A DNA stretch of 64,000 bases from Cardinalis cardinalis. Its lineage: Eukaryota > Chordata > Aves > Passeriformes > Cardinalidae. Positions 10,701-23,600 of this stretch are shown one piece after another (the stretch's first letter is position 1; each line of letters begins with the position of its first letter). Position numbers and translations under genes: made by a program. Location: positions 3,389,728-3,453,727 of the forward strand of contig JACDOX010000015.1 of assembly GCA_014549065.1 (NCBI GenBank), in the 5' to 3' direction. Below the pieces are notes generated by a model. The model did not search any database. It was not told where the DNA came from and saw only the letters and a list, made by a program, of their open reading frames with translations.

Positions 10701-13700
10701 TTCTGTAATGACAGTTGGTCTTGTTTTGCCACCTGATCTTTGCTGTTAGAAAACTAATCACATAGTTTTACACTCTAGCCTTCCCTAATCAAGGATATAA
10801 GTTCATTAATGCAAACAGATTCAGTAATTTCTTAGTGTTAGNTTTTTTAATTATTAAAAAATTCAGTACCTTGTATTGTCCTAGATTATGATGGTAATTC
10901 AACTGGACTCCACCACNTCCACGATATCTTTTTTTACAGAANTATGTAACATTTAGGGTATGGGTGCATCTCCATACTTACTCTAGGGATCTCAGGGGCA
11001 CTACAGTATAAGCAGCCATCAGGCATGTAGTGTAAGTTTGTGTGAGACATGATTAGGACATTGCATGCCAACACTGTGCTGATCTGTGGTGCCTCTGCTC
11101 TGTCCCATAGCAATGTGGCATGACCAGGCAGGTGAGGGACCATAGGCTNGGCCAGCATGGGCAAGCACACACAGGGTGGCAACCAGAGACAGACAGTAGA
11201 GCTGTGTCTGTTGCTCACTGTATTTCAGGGTTGTTGTCCAACTGCTGCATCCAGCAGTGACCTACAACTTACAGAGTTCAACCTCTTATGTGATTTTCAT
11301 TCTCATAAACATCAAAACTTTTCATGAAGAGTGTAAAGTTTCACCTGAAATTAAAGGATACAGAGAGGAAGGCTGGACTGTCCCACGAGGCCACAAAGGA
11401 GATAAGGGTCTCAGTGAGCACTTATTCCTAGTGCTCACTTATTCCATTTGGTGCTCTTTAGTGTGGAAGGTTAAACTGGCCATTGGTTGCAGAGTCAAAG
11501 CAGCAAATCCTTCTTACTCCACAAGTGCAGTCAGGTGGCCCAGCAGGGATGCTCAAAGCATCCCTCGAGTTCTTCCAGATGTTAATGAAGTCATGGCTTG
11601 AAGCTTATAGCTCTGTCTTTTGGTACTGGATTCATGACTATCAAGCTCTGATTTTTATGTTGTTTTTTCTTGTTGTTTGGTTTTTTTAAACTGTNGTGTC
11701 GTTTCCTTCAAAATGAATCTGGCAGGCAATCTCACAGAAGTTTAGGAAACTGGGACTTTCAGACTGGACCATGGCAATAGAGCTTGGCCAACAAGCAGAA
11801 CAGGGTGTGCTCTTCCCCAAAAATAAGCAGCATCTTTCTGCGTGCTGATTTTGACAGAAACCCTGACATCAGTTTAGGAGTAATAGAGCTCATGTACAAC
11901 TCTTTGCCTCAGGATCATACTATGCTCCTGTCAGTCTTAGTAGTCATCCTGTTCACTGCCTGTCTCACAGGAGCAGCAGAGTGGTGACAACAGAGGAGAT
12001 GCAGCAGCTGTCACACCTNTTTACAGTTTCTCAGTCACTGATGTGAGAATAAACAAACACNATATTCCTGCAGTTGCATTGTTAGCAATTTATTTTTAAA
12101 ATCAGTCACTTGAAAAATATTGAGGCACAGGTAAAATAGCTCTGTCAGCACTTTCTGTGTGGTCTGCAACGTACTGCTTGACCTGAGAATTTCACTCTGT
12201 TTCTGTTAACTTAATAGAAGAGCTAAGGTCAAGGCCACNTACTTACCTGGTGAAAGCACACATTTCTCTTCTGAGTGAAGTTGTATCAAGAAGGGATGTG
12301 GCTCATCAAATGCAGGAACATGCTGATTCCTGTCTGCTGTTGCCATTGTATTCACTGATTTTATTACCTGCTCAGCAGTGATGAGTAATTCTCACATGTG
12401 AGCAAGTGATATTTACTATAAGAAAGGCCAAGTAAATTCATAGTTGAGCAAACATTTAAAGAAATAACAATTAGAGATTGCTTTCCTATTTTGTTTGAAA
12501 ATGTGGAGGGGNAAAGAAATTGAAAATATAAACATTTTCTCTTGGATATCAAAGAAACAAATGCAGAAGTTCATATTTTCCATCATTGCATCCCCAAAAA
12601 TGTGGGCATGAGACCTGTATTTAGTCAGTAAATCTTTATTGAAGTCAAACAGTGGCTGACAATAGATACATAAAAAAAAAACCAGTAAGTCAAGAAACTT
12701 GATAGGATTAAAATCTGTGATCTATTTTGGGGGCTGAANTGGAACAATCCCAGATAAACAAAAGGAGGGTGAGTCCATAATATCCCATGAAGACACAGGG
12801 ACATGGATGTTGTGCTCTGGTTTTCNTTGTGTCTCTGCTTTCCCCCTCAAAGCTGTGGAGGGGACCACACAGAAGAAGCATCTCATGGCAGGATCTGTAT
12901 GTTTGGCTTGGAGTTGAGAGCCATCATCCCTTGAGTGCACCAGATTGGTTANATGGTCTGATCAGTGCTAATTGCCCCTCAGCAGCTGTCTCTTGGAGAG
13001 ACACCCCAGCACAGTGGCAGCTACTGAGGGCCTTTGTAATCAGGCTGGCCTGCTGTCAGTGTTCCCAACTGGGACTTACCTATCCCTCTGTCTTTGAAGT
13101 TTGTGGGAAACGGTGTGGCTGTGTGTGCTTAAAAACTCAACATGGATGGTGCTTTCAGGGGCCTGACTTCAGAGCTGTGATGAAACATTTTACCCTTCTT
13201 TGTTCTTTGCTCATCTCTCTCGCTGCCACTCTACTTTAACGGGCTACTGCAGCCTTGTACCTAAGTCCTGAGTCACAGCAACACATGGCAGAGTTTGGGT
13301 ATCTCTGCTGCCACCTGACCCTCCTTTGCCATGGTTCTGTGTGATGGTACTGTTCCTTTTCTGCCTAGTATCAAATAATGTGGGTGCTTATCTCTGAGAA
13401 CCATTAAGGATGTACCTATTAATTCCATAACTTATATTCTCTGTAGGATCTCATACCTGGATGTGTATGTCAGTGATGTTGTTCTCACTGGTTCAGCATT
13501 AGGAGAGCTCTGCCTTTCCCTGGAGGCACCTGATTGTAACTTCCAAAGCATAACAGACAGCAGTCAGCATATTTGGCCTTTTTTTTCCCCTCTGANGTGG
13601 TTTGACAGGAAGTAGGTTTTCTGGGATACGCTGTGATCACCAGTAGGCGTTCAGATTTTAATGTTGGCACCTTGTGTAGCCACTGGGCACATTGGATATG

Positions 13701-14008
13701 CCTCTGAGAACACAGGGGTTAAAAAGCAGAGCACTCCCCTGGGAATCTCTCTTGGGTTTCTGGTGGGAAAGAGTTCGGGTCTCTGCCCCAGCCCAGCTGC
13801 TGGCTGGGCAGGGGGAGGGGAAAAGCCATGCGGCCGGGAGAGGTAGGCCCGGCCCCGAGGGTGGAAGGGAAGGGAGAGAGAGACCCCGGGAGCCATCGGG
13901 CAGGCCCCCCACCCTACCCCGGGAGACAGAGAGAGAGTACAGCCTGTGCTTGTGACTGTGTTACCTTGAAACTTGATAAACTTGTGTGGCAGCATGGCTG
14001 AGAAGAAT

Positions 14009-14024
14009 GGGGGGGGGGGGGGGG
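14009..14024 (+). repeat. Poly-G run of 16 in the LTR
   Basis: There are sixteen consecutive G bases inside the LTR. A run this long is length-unstable and hard to sequence, so the exact count should not be trusted. Confidence 0.9.
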
Positions 14025-14684
14025 ATGCAGCAAGAAGGTGTCTGGCCGCTTGTGGGAGCTTTTAACCCTTTTTTTGGACAATGAAAACTTTAGAGAACAT
14101 TAACCTTTCCTAGAAGAGAGATAGAAAGGAAGGTGAAGAAGGAAATGGATCTGATGAAGGTCTGGGCAAGTGAGAGATGTCAGAAGAATAGAGAAGATTC
14201 TTAGGTGGGAAGAGATGATGGAGTGGCTTTTGCTGGACTCTTTTTGTATAGCCATGGACAGAACCATGTTCCTTGTGACACAGAGACTGCATCCAGGGGG
14301 AGGCAATGGCTCAGAGCCAAGAGGGTTCAGTGTTTGGTACCCTTCTGCCCCAGGGGGTGAAAATTTGGGGGGACAGGTGTCCCAAAGGAGAGACTGTGCC
14401 CTTTTTGAATCGGGACAAAGCATCCTTAAAAAGACGACCCTAGAAGCAGCTCTGGTCCATGTTCAGTGGTGAGAGCGCTGGACATGAAATGAAGAGGTGC
14501 CTATGGCACAAGAAGGACTCCTCTCCTCTTGATGAACTGAGAATTGATTGACTGAAGGGTGGTGCTGGACCGAGAGTTGGTGATTTGGGGGACAGATGTA
14601 TTGGAAATTTGGTGGGGGGAGGAGGAAATGCATTTGTAAGGTTTTCATTTTCCCTGTGTGTTTCTTTTTACTTGTAGTTTAGTT

Positions 14685-14690
14685 AATAAA
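14685..14690 (+). terminator. LTR polyadenylation signal (AATAAA)
   Basis: AATAAA is followed by T-rich sequence (CTTTTCTTTATTTC), as at the R/U5 region of many LTRs. It lies in the sense direction of C14orf132 intron 1 and could permit premature polyadenylation. Activity is not shown by the sequence. Confidence 0.4.
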
Positions 14691-17600
14691 CTTTTCTTTA
14701 TTTCTAAGTNGGGGCCTGCTTTGCTTATTCCTGGTCACACGTCACAGCAGAAACCAGGGAGAAAGTATTTTCATGGGGGCACTGGCATTGTGCCAGCATC
14801 AAACCATGACACCCTCCCACTTAATTTTTTTCTAATTAATCAGAAAGTAGACTTGCTGTTGTGATCCCTGGAATTACTGGAACCAGTGCTAAAAGCAGCA
14901 CAATTCCGAGTCATCTTTCAAATGTGATGTGAACTGGTTTTGCTATAGGAGTATTTATTTCATGTACAGTCTGAGCTACATTTATTTTTGTAGGTCAAAT
15001 TTAACTGTGGCCTGTGCTGCCCAAACCATGCACTGGATTTATGTTAAGGGAACCATCAGCAAAACTGAATCCTCCAGAACTGGATTTTTTTTCTTTTTAT
15101 TCTGTTTTACAGAAGCCACTAGGTAGCATCCACATGTATTTTTTGAAAAATCTGATACATTCTCAAAGAGAGACTGTTGGGAACAATGGCTGTTAAAAAT
15201 CAGGAAGCAAAGCAGCAGTGAGGGCATATGTGCATTCACGTCATATAAACCTGATGCTGAGCAGAGGCAGCCAGCCCTCACCTTCCTCCCTGCCCAGGAA
15301 AGCCCCACAGCGACAGGATGCCACCTGACCCTGTTGCCACACAAGGACAGGGTGAGNCCTGGCCATGGTGCCAGCGTGCAGGAGCAGGTGGCCCCTGTTT
15401 GTGAGCCTTGGGCAGAGCGGTGGTCCCTGCCTCCCAAGGGCACGTGGGCAAGCAGCAGCGGGGGGCTGGCACTGCTCTTCTGCTGCCCATCTGCCACTGC
15501 CCACCAGCATGACTGCCCCTGTCTGCCAGAGCAGAAGTGCCTTTCACTGAAGAGCAAAAGGGCAATCCAGGAGAAGGGGTGTTGGTGACACATTTGCTGC
15601 CAGGTCCATGACTCTGTGCACTGAGTGCTCAATGCTGAGAGCAGCTGTGAATCATCGGTGGGAATAAACACAGGCTTTGCCTGCATGATATAGGCACCAT
15701 CCAGAAGAGACAATGCTGAAAACATTGTGTTACAACTGTCACATGTGGGACACATACAGCAGAACTGAAAAAAACCACACAGGAGTCACAAGCAGATGTA
15801 AATCCGCTCGCTAATATGGCTTGCAGTCAGTGTCAGGGNTGTTTTGCTGCTAGCTGCTTCTGCAGCAGAGCAGGCAGCCTGAGTGCAGTGCCCACAAACT
15901 GCTCAGAATCCGTAAGTAAAAGGTAAATTAGCTTTACACAGACCTGTGGAAAGAAAAATATAAGCTGAGGAAATAACAAGCGAGTGNTGAGCACTCTGCA
16001 CTTCACTGAATGCAGAGCAAACTGGAAGTGCTGTGAAGATTCGGAAGCTTGAAAATGTTAACTAAAAAAACAAGCATTTGTTTTGTTAGGTCATGTTTGG
16101 CCTTTTCTTCATCTGTCTCAAATGAGGACCATTTATATAATAAATGAACACTTGTATAAACCATCTCATCCATTCTTCTGTATTTCCCTTCAAAATCTCN
16201 TCTAATTCCAGCTGCCATAATCTCATCCATTAATCACTTTTTTATATTTCAGAGCTGCCTTTTCCCATATATGTCCTCAACCTTGTATTTAGTTTCACAC
16301 AAACAGCAAAGCCGCTTCATGGGTTTTTTTCCACAATACCTGCTGAAAACTGTGCTTTTTTAAAGTTGGTAAAATACTAGGCCATGGCTGGACTGCTGAT
16401 GTGTGTAACCTTCAGCTGGACCTCTGTCTCATTGCCATCTTTGCCATTCCTTTATTCTTGGGTTTTTATCAAGACCTTTTTCTTTATTTTCACATGAGAT
16501 CCTTATATTTAACTCGAATCATTACTAACTAGATAGAGTAAAAAAATTAAGACATTTTAAATCACAGGTACTTGAATATTCAGCCCACTGAACACCATTT
16601 TGAAGGATTTTTTAAAGCATAATTTTATTCCCATACATGAATCCGNAGATGTCTGAAGCTGTCAGCCTGACAGAGATCCTCCCAAAAATGCTCCATAGTC
16701 ACTGGCTGCTTATCATGCAGCTACTGTATTCCAAATAGCAGTGCCCTTTNCTTCCAAGCAATGAACTGGGTTACAGAAGAGCCTATATCTCATTTTGGCC
16801 AGCCTTCTTCACTGTCTTTCATATCAGGGGTTTAGCCAAACAAATAAAAGAACAGTAAATTAAAATGACAATCAATAAAGAGATTGTCATTCGTTTATTA
16901 ATTAGTTTAAGTAACAGATAACTAGAGAACAATTCTGAAAGCTGTAAGCTTTTACAGGTGGTAAATCCTGTTAGCCCTTGTTTTAATGCTCTCACCTCAG
17001 TAGCAATGCAGTGAAGCTGACAGAAATAAATCATTGCTTTGTGGATATCCTTATTTGTGCAAATTTCCTTTCACTGAAGCAGTCTGAGTTCCCCTGCTTC
17101 TTCATTCACTGGTTGGGCAGTCCTGCTGAGCACCCAGGCCAGCCCTGTGAGTGGGGAAGGGCAGCTTGTTCACATCTGCTTGCAGCTGCCTGCCAGCATG
17201 CCCCTCCTCTTCCCTCAGTNCAGCATTTTTAGTAATTGAGATAAAACATTCTTGTGCCATCACACATGCGTCTGCTCTCAGATCTGGATTTCCAAAGCAC
17301 GCGTTCAGATCNGGTTTTCAGCATCACTGCATTACAAGGACTCCATTTGCATAGTCCATTTCAGGTTAATCTGGTTAGATTTTTCACCCTGTCACTGAAA
17401 TGATGTCTTTATAAGCATATGTCAAGGTGCACTAAACATGTATTTTCCCCTTTTCAGGCCTTCCATGATCAAATGATAATTGGTTGTACCTTTTCTGCAC
17501 GCCCTCACTCCAGCTTTTTAACTAAGTCCTTTGAGCAACAAATTCAAGTTACCCAGTAGGAGTTTGTAGTTGGCTGTGTGAAAGATGAGGTTGTCTTGTA

Positions 17601-20600
17601 TCTTTTCAAATGCATGAGTCCTGAAAACAAGAATTTCATTCTAGGCTGACTCCATGTCTTTGGAAAGGGTAGAAGAAGCTCGTGTGTGAGGTATGAATGA
17701 GGATGTCTAGAAAGAGGGGGCTCTCACCTTGAACTGAAGTCAGCACCTCTGTGTTTTATGTCAGATAGGCTTGGAGTGGTTTGGGTCCACTTAGCAGTTG
17801 TCTGGTTTAGAATAATTTCTTTTCACCTTCAGTANCTTTATGGGAAAATGAGGCAGATTCATCATGAATCTACCATTCATCATTTTGTGCCATGATATAA
17901 TAATCNGAAATCATGATATAAAATAGTAGTTCATCTTTTATTAAAAATAGATCTAGTCTCTCTTTTCCTTCATATCTTTTTCACTTGAAAGAACAAGATN
18001 GCCAGCAGATGTAAAGGGTATCACCTGAAAAAAGCTTTCTTACATATGTCTTTTAATGCTTGATTTCTGAACTGCGAAGAATAGTGCATCAGTATTGCTT
18101 AAATCAAGCATTTACATTTCTACTGTAATGCAAAGCAAATCATTAAGGTCACAGACTTTGTTCTTTGACATGAGATGTAACCTTTCCTTATGTTATCCAG
18201 CACTTTGTGTAAAAATGTTTGATGTGTCACTGGGAGATGTTGTTAATAGCAACTGAAGCATTTATCATAGTGACATCATGATCCTTAATCAACAAAAGAT
18301 CACAGTAACCTTTTGAGAAATCAGAGTACATCAATATCCCTATAATTTACTCTGCTAATGTTCAACTTTTCATGTGTAAAATATCTTGTCTGCATTTCTG
18401 CAAAGGAAAGAAACACGTCATCATCTAAATTTCAGGTTTAAATGAAGGCCCAAGATGAAAATAATATGGATCAGATAAATATTTTAAGGCTGTCAACTCA
18501 TATTGGTTCATCTAGTTCTGTCTGTGGATGCCCAAGTACAGTTGGCAGATGCCAATGCTGCATTTTTTTGCTTTTCTGCTGTCATAACAAGAGATCAGCA
18601 GGGGTCAGCTGTGCACTTTTCAGCCCCAGAATGCCAAGCAGCCTTTGACCAAAGCCACTGTGTTTTCTGAAAAGCATGCCCCTGTATTTTAGCCTCTTGG
18701 TGAAAGGTGTTCAAGATCAGCCTTTGGCTTTACTTTTATTCCTCCAGCAGGAGAATAGCTTGCTGTATTTTGAGTTTGTTCAGTGTTGTGAAGCCATTGG
18801 TTTATNAGGATTAGTGAAACAAGCTGTAGATGAGCATGATTAAAAATTGACATCAGAATGTCACTAGTCCATTAAGGATTAAGGCAGTTTTGGAATTGGA
18901 AGTGAGATGAACCCTAGTAATGTTTTAAAGACTCATTAGCTTTTCTTGTGGTGGACACTGAAAATGTGCAAAAAGCCCTGAAGAGCTTACAATCAAAGTA
19001 GACAAGATAAGGCAAGAAGGAACTTTAAATAAGAATAAAAGGGAAGGAACTTTAAATATGAATTAAAGTCCATAAAGAAAATTAGTTCCACTTTTCCTTT
19101 TTCTTCCTCCTTCATTGTGTAAATAATCAGATTTGTAACACAGATCTTGTTGTGACACAAATCCCGACTGGCTGTTTTTGCTGATGTTTCTCTGCATGTC
19201 AACAGATTCTGGCTCAGAGCCCATCTTGTTTGGAGCCTTCACAGGCCACAATCAACTGGCAGCCAGGGCTTGGTTCCAAGTAATAGATAAGGGTTTTCTC
19301 AACACAATATGGACTATACTTTCCATTGAAAGGTAGNGGTTTATTCTAAAGGCCAGAGTGACCCAATTATATTTCCTCAGTAATGAGTTGTGCACTCTGA
19401 TGCTTTCTAGAAATTTTATTTCTTCTTTTTCTCCATCAGATCATCAAGAATTGGATGAATTGTTAATGTTCCTTCTTTTTTTCTTTTCTTATGGTACAAN
19501 TGTAAGAAGCTTGAAATAGAAAGGATGGGTATTGGTGAGATTTACAGAGAGTATAACTATATGGACAACGGGTACTTGTGGTGTTCTTAAACCTCAGATT
19601 TCTACATTCCTCAAAGAGCAAGCACCTTCCCTTTGGGGAAACAGATGNTGCCTGCACTACAGGATTACAGAAGGAAATGGGTTATGATGGAAGGTGAGAG
19701 GTGGAAGCTTACTCTTCTGCAAAATCTCTGCTTTCACCTTGGAGATGGTGGCATTGGTTTTGTCACCTCAATGCTGGAGTAATTTAGTGCCTTGTGGGGG
19801 AAAAAGTGCTGCTGTGGGCAGAGCTGGGATACACAGGTGAGATCTGATCTCTACCTGGTATTTGAAGAACATGTTTAAACTCAGTGGTCCCTAATATATG
19901 TAGGAATTGGTGTGTAGTCACACCAGGGCTCTGTCCATGCCCAGAACCCAAGGAGTAGGACAGAAGTGTTTGTTTCTGTTTCCTTTTACTTCTNTATTTA
20001 AGCAAGAAAAACAAGCTGATTTTAATAAAAATGAATGAAATGAGGTTCATTAAAGCAGTGCTGCATAGCACCAGACTCAAGCTCCACACTCAAACTCTAC
20101 TTTACTGGGTTCTCATCCAAGCTGGTAAGACCCAAGCTTGAGACACAGCCTGAAACTGGGAATGAGTGCTTCCATTTCCAATCACATTCTTTGTANATCT
20201 TGCAACAGAAAGCTGAAGTTGACCAAGGCCCACTCTGAGTCTTATTGGGGGGGTCATATCTGAAGTAATCAGAAAAACCAATTTCTTGGGAGGAGGTTTG
20301 CTCTGGGACAATGGGAAATACCCAAGGCATATATGATTTCCCTCCAGCTTGCCTTCTCCTGCACATNTTTGTGATTCACCTCTCCCTACTGACCCCCTGC
20401 CTACCTGTGTTTGTCTTTTCATATCGCTCCTGTGTTATCCTTTCAGCATGTGATGATGCAGGAGCCCAGACCAGGCACACTGCTGCCTCCCAAGCACAGT
20501 CAGGAGGGCACTGCCCTTACAGGCAGAGGTTGTAACAGACACCAGCAGTCTGACAATTGTTCCCCTTCCTGAAACAGCATGGCACAGTCTGGTTCTCTTC

Positions 20601-23600
20601 CCTCTGTTGCAGTGGCTGAATATCCTTGTTGGATGAAGCAGGGTGTTGGATTTTGTGAATATTCTTTAGCTGTGTCTTGTTGGTTTTGCCTGCAAGCGTG
20701 CAAACCCAGCAGCCCTCTGAANTCGGTGACATGATTGTGTATGACAGTCATTAGTGGGTGAAACAGAAATCTGTCTGGGAGCATCTGTTTTGAGGGAGCC
20801 AAATATAATTAAAGTTTAACCATGCTGCATTTGCTCTTTTATTTACTGGGACCTAGTCCTTCTTAGGGATCACAGAAACATTTCTTGAGGTCCTTCTGAG
20901 GGCTTTGACTTGCTGCATTTTGTCATTGTATGTGTGTTTCATATAAGTGTGTTTTGTATTACAGGCTGGATCAAACAAGTTTGTTCAGAGGATAATGAAA
21001 CTCTACCTTCTTGAATATGTTCAAGTTCTTTCCAAGGGGAATACTTTCTGGTTTCAGGTTGTTCTGAATCTGGACATCTTGCATTGATTTATTGCATTTT
21101 ACCAGTTATATTTCCATTATGCTCTTTGAGCAACGGGATGGATTAAATGTGGTTTTATTCTGTAATTAATTCTATACACTTGACAATAAATATGCAATGT
21201 CTTTAACTTGGTAAGTGGTACTTGATAGGATGTAATGCAGGCATCAATGATGTAGCCTTCCTAGTCAGGAAATGTCTCACANCATGGTTTCCAGTTTATT
21301 TTCAAGGTACAATTGATCAGGTATTGAATTGCGCTAGGAGGAAAGCACTCAAAGCAGCATCCATGTTGCAAAGATCTTACTCAGGCCTTGGAAAAACTCT
21401 GTAAAATCTTAAGTTCAGCCCTACCAACAAATACATAGAAAACTTTGTTTTTTTCAAATGTTTAAAACTTTCTAACTTGATTTCATTTTATCTTGAATCG
21501 TTTTATTATGGTCACCTCTATGTTACCTAATGTGTCTTTATCCCTCTGACTATGCTTTCCAAGTACAGTCATTCATATGACACTCATGACTTGCAGGGNG
21601 CTTCCAAAATGCAAAACTGCTTTGCAGAAATTGTAACTACTTTTGAAAAATCCTTTCATTTTTATCTGCTATTCCTTTTACTACTAGTTTATTGATTTAG
21701 TTACATTTAAAATGGGTCTGTGTAGTTAATTTTAGATATATGTTTCAATTTTACTGCAACTCTGAAACTTTAAATGAGTAGGAAATAAGTAAGGAAATAT
21801 CCTTAAATAGGAGTAGGTAATAAGTTCCTATTCCAGCACCTAATGAGATACATTTTTGAGGTTTTGTACAGATTTTCATATAAGCACTGTGTGCACTGCT
21901 TTAGGATTAGGTACTTACCTTCCCATATATTGCCAATGGAGAGCAATAGCTGTCTTCTCAAGGGATCTCTTCATGTCCAATTTAAATCCCTAAATTTACC
22001 TCCTTTTGACTGGATGGTGTTTTTGAGAATACTTTTGAAGAGGCATCTCTAAGGGGGAAAAGCAGGTGAAATAAAGCCCTCTCTGTGGGGTTTTTTTGCT
22101 GATGGCTTTAATTGTTTCTTGTGGCATCCATTGTAATAATTCTTCTTTGTGAATTTTCTTCCTGAGCTCTCAGTGCCTCATTGTGTTTTGGATTTATTCA
22201 TGCAAGACAGAAAAATGGTGTGGGATGCACAAGTCTCTTGGAGATATTTTTGAAATGAAGATCTTCAATCCAGCATTTCAAAATAGAAATGATTAAAGAT
22301 GAGAGGAGTGCTTGCATTTTGCAAGTACTACATATTTGCACTGTTTTACTGAANGACTCCCATGCTGCTTTTTAATATTTCTGTGCTGGATTTTTGATGA
22401 GTGATGTTCAGCTTGAAAAAGGCTTGAGCTGCAATTGAGGTTCCCTGTGTCTGGNGAAGGTCCCTCTGTGGCAGATGGGAACCTGTCTGGCCACTGGGTG
22501 AGGGAAAGCCCTCTTTCTCCTCAGGATGCAGAAACCTTCAGAGTGTTATAGGGCTATGTCCAATGAAATTTCCTTTGCCTGTTACTTTTCTTTAAAAAGT
22601 CTCCCTTATCAGGGGCTGCATTNAGTTCTAAGGCTGCACTGAATGATGCAGGGATACCCAACTTTGTTGTTAACTGAGCTGCACCTGTCTCAGAGCCAGT
22701 GGCTCCTTGGTGAAAATCTANGTGGATGCTCCAATTTTTGTCTCCTTCATCATTTAATCTTTTTATGGTACACTCATTGCTGCCTTGATAAAATGANATG
22801 GTGATATTTTAATTGAGTTCAGAGAGATCATAAATAAAACNTCAGCATGAGCAGGAGTATTATAATCCAGATCATGGAGTTTATTATTCAAATATGTAAG
22901 ATTGGACTGAAGAACCCAGCCAAGGGCTGGAAACTGCACTGCTATACATGTGCACATCTCCTGGGGCTGAGAATGTTGTGCTTCTGCTAGGCTTTTTTTT
23001 TTTTTTTCCCCAAGCTGTTTTTGTAGGGCTTGTATTAAGAGTTTAAAAAAGCAGGAGTTTTGGATTTTGGTGCAGTCACTTGCTTGGTACTTCCCCTTAA
23101 TTGTTGTGTTCCCATAGCTGATAATTGTTCTCAATCTTAGACTGCTTTTGGCCAGATGGGTTNTTTTAAAATTGCATCTGTAGGTGCAAGATACCATCAC
23201 AAAATTGCATGTGTAAATGTCTGAAGTTATGTGAGTGGATGTGTCTTGCTTCAGTGTGAACCNGTCTCTCAAAGCACCTTAAAGGTATCCTGTAGCTGTT
23301 TTGCTGCTTTGCTCCTTTGCCAGTCTGAGGTTCAGAAGGCTNTGACCTTCAGCTTGCAGAGGAGCCTGTGCATTTACTCTGGCTCTCAGGCTGTGGAGGA
23401 AGCCCTCCTGGCCTTGGAGCCAGCCCATTTCTTGATTACTTTTCAAAACCTTTTACNTGAAAGATTTTCAACTGGTGCAGTCTTCTGGTGGGGGGATTTC
23501 TTCAGTACCTAAACTGCAGCATACTCAGGAACAGCTGTCAAGTTCAGGGACAATAACATCTCTCTCCTGTTTATGTACTTTCAAAACTCTTCAAACATCC

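Larger units (their letters stand above)
13662..14819 (+). mobile_element. Solo LTR of an endogenous retrovirus
   Basis: This 1.16-kb block differs from its surroundings. It is G-rich, carries intact CpGs at about 13830-13925, a 16-base G run, and a TTAAAAAG TATA-like word at 13719. An AATAAA at 14685 is followed by T-rich sequence. The end region (about 14780-14811) resembles songbird endogenous-retrovirus LTR termini as I recall them. Candidate ends are TGTTGG and TCCCA. The five flanking bases are TTTAA on the left and CTTAA on the right, a possible 5-bp target duplication with one change. No gag, pol or env reading frame lies beside it, which fits LTR-LTR recombination. The exact subfamily and ends are uncertain; another boundary is CATGACA at 14811. 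It sits in sense orientation in intron 1. Confidence 0.65.

Noticed and set aside
13662..14819. Full-length endogenous retrovirus
   Set aside because: Only one LTR-like block is present. No internal coding region or second LTR follows it.
15039..15755. 238-codon minus-strand open frame, the longest in the window
   Set aside because: It lies over a GC-rich patch where stops are rare, has no recognisable domain, contains an N and ends in Lys/Asn runs from a poly-T stretch. No splice or start context supports it.
16864..16891. 10-bp perfect stem-loop (AATGACAATC with GATTGTCATT)
   Set aside because: One short palindrome in 64 kb of AT-rich DNA is expected by chance, and nothing beside it suggests a function.
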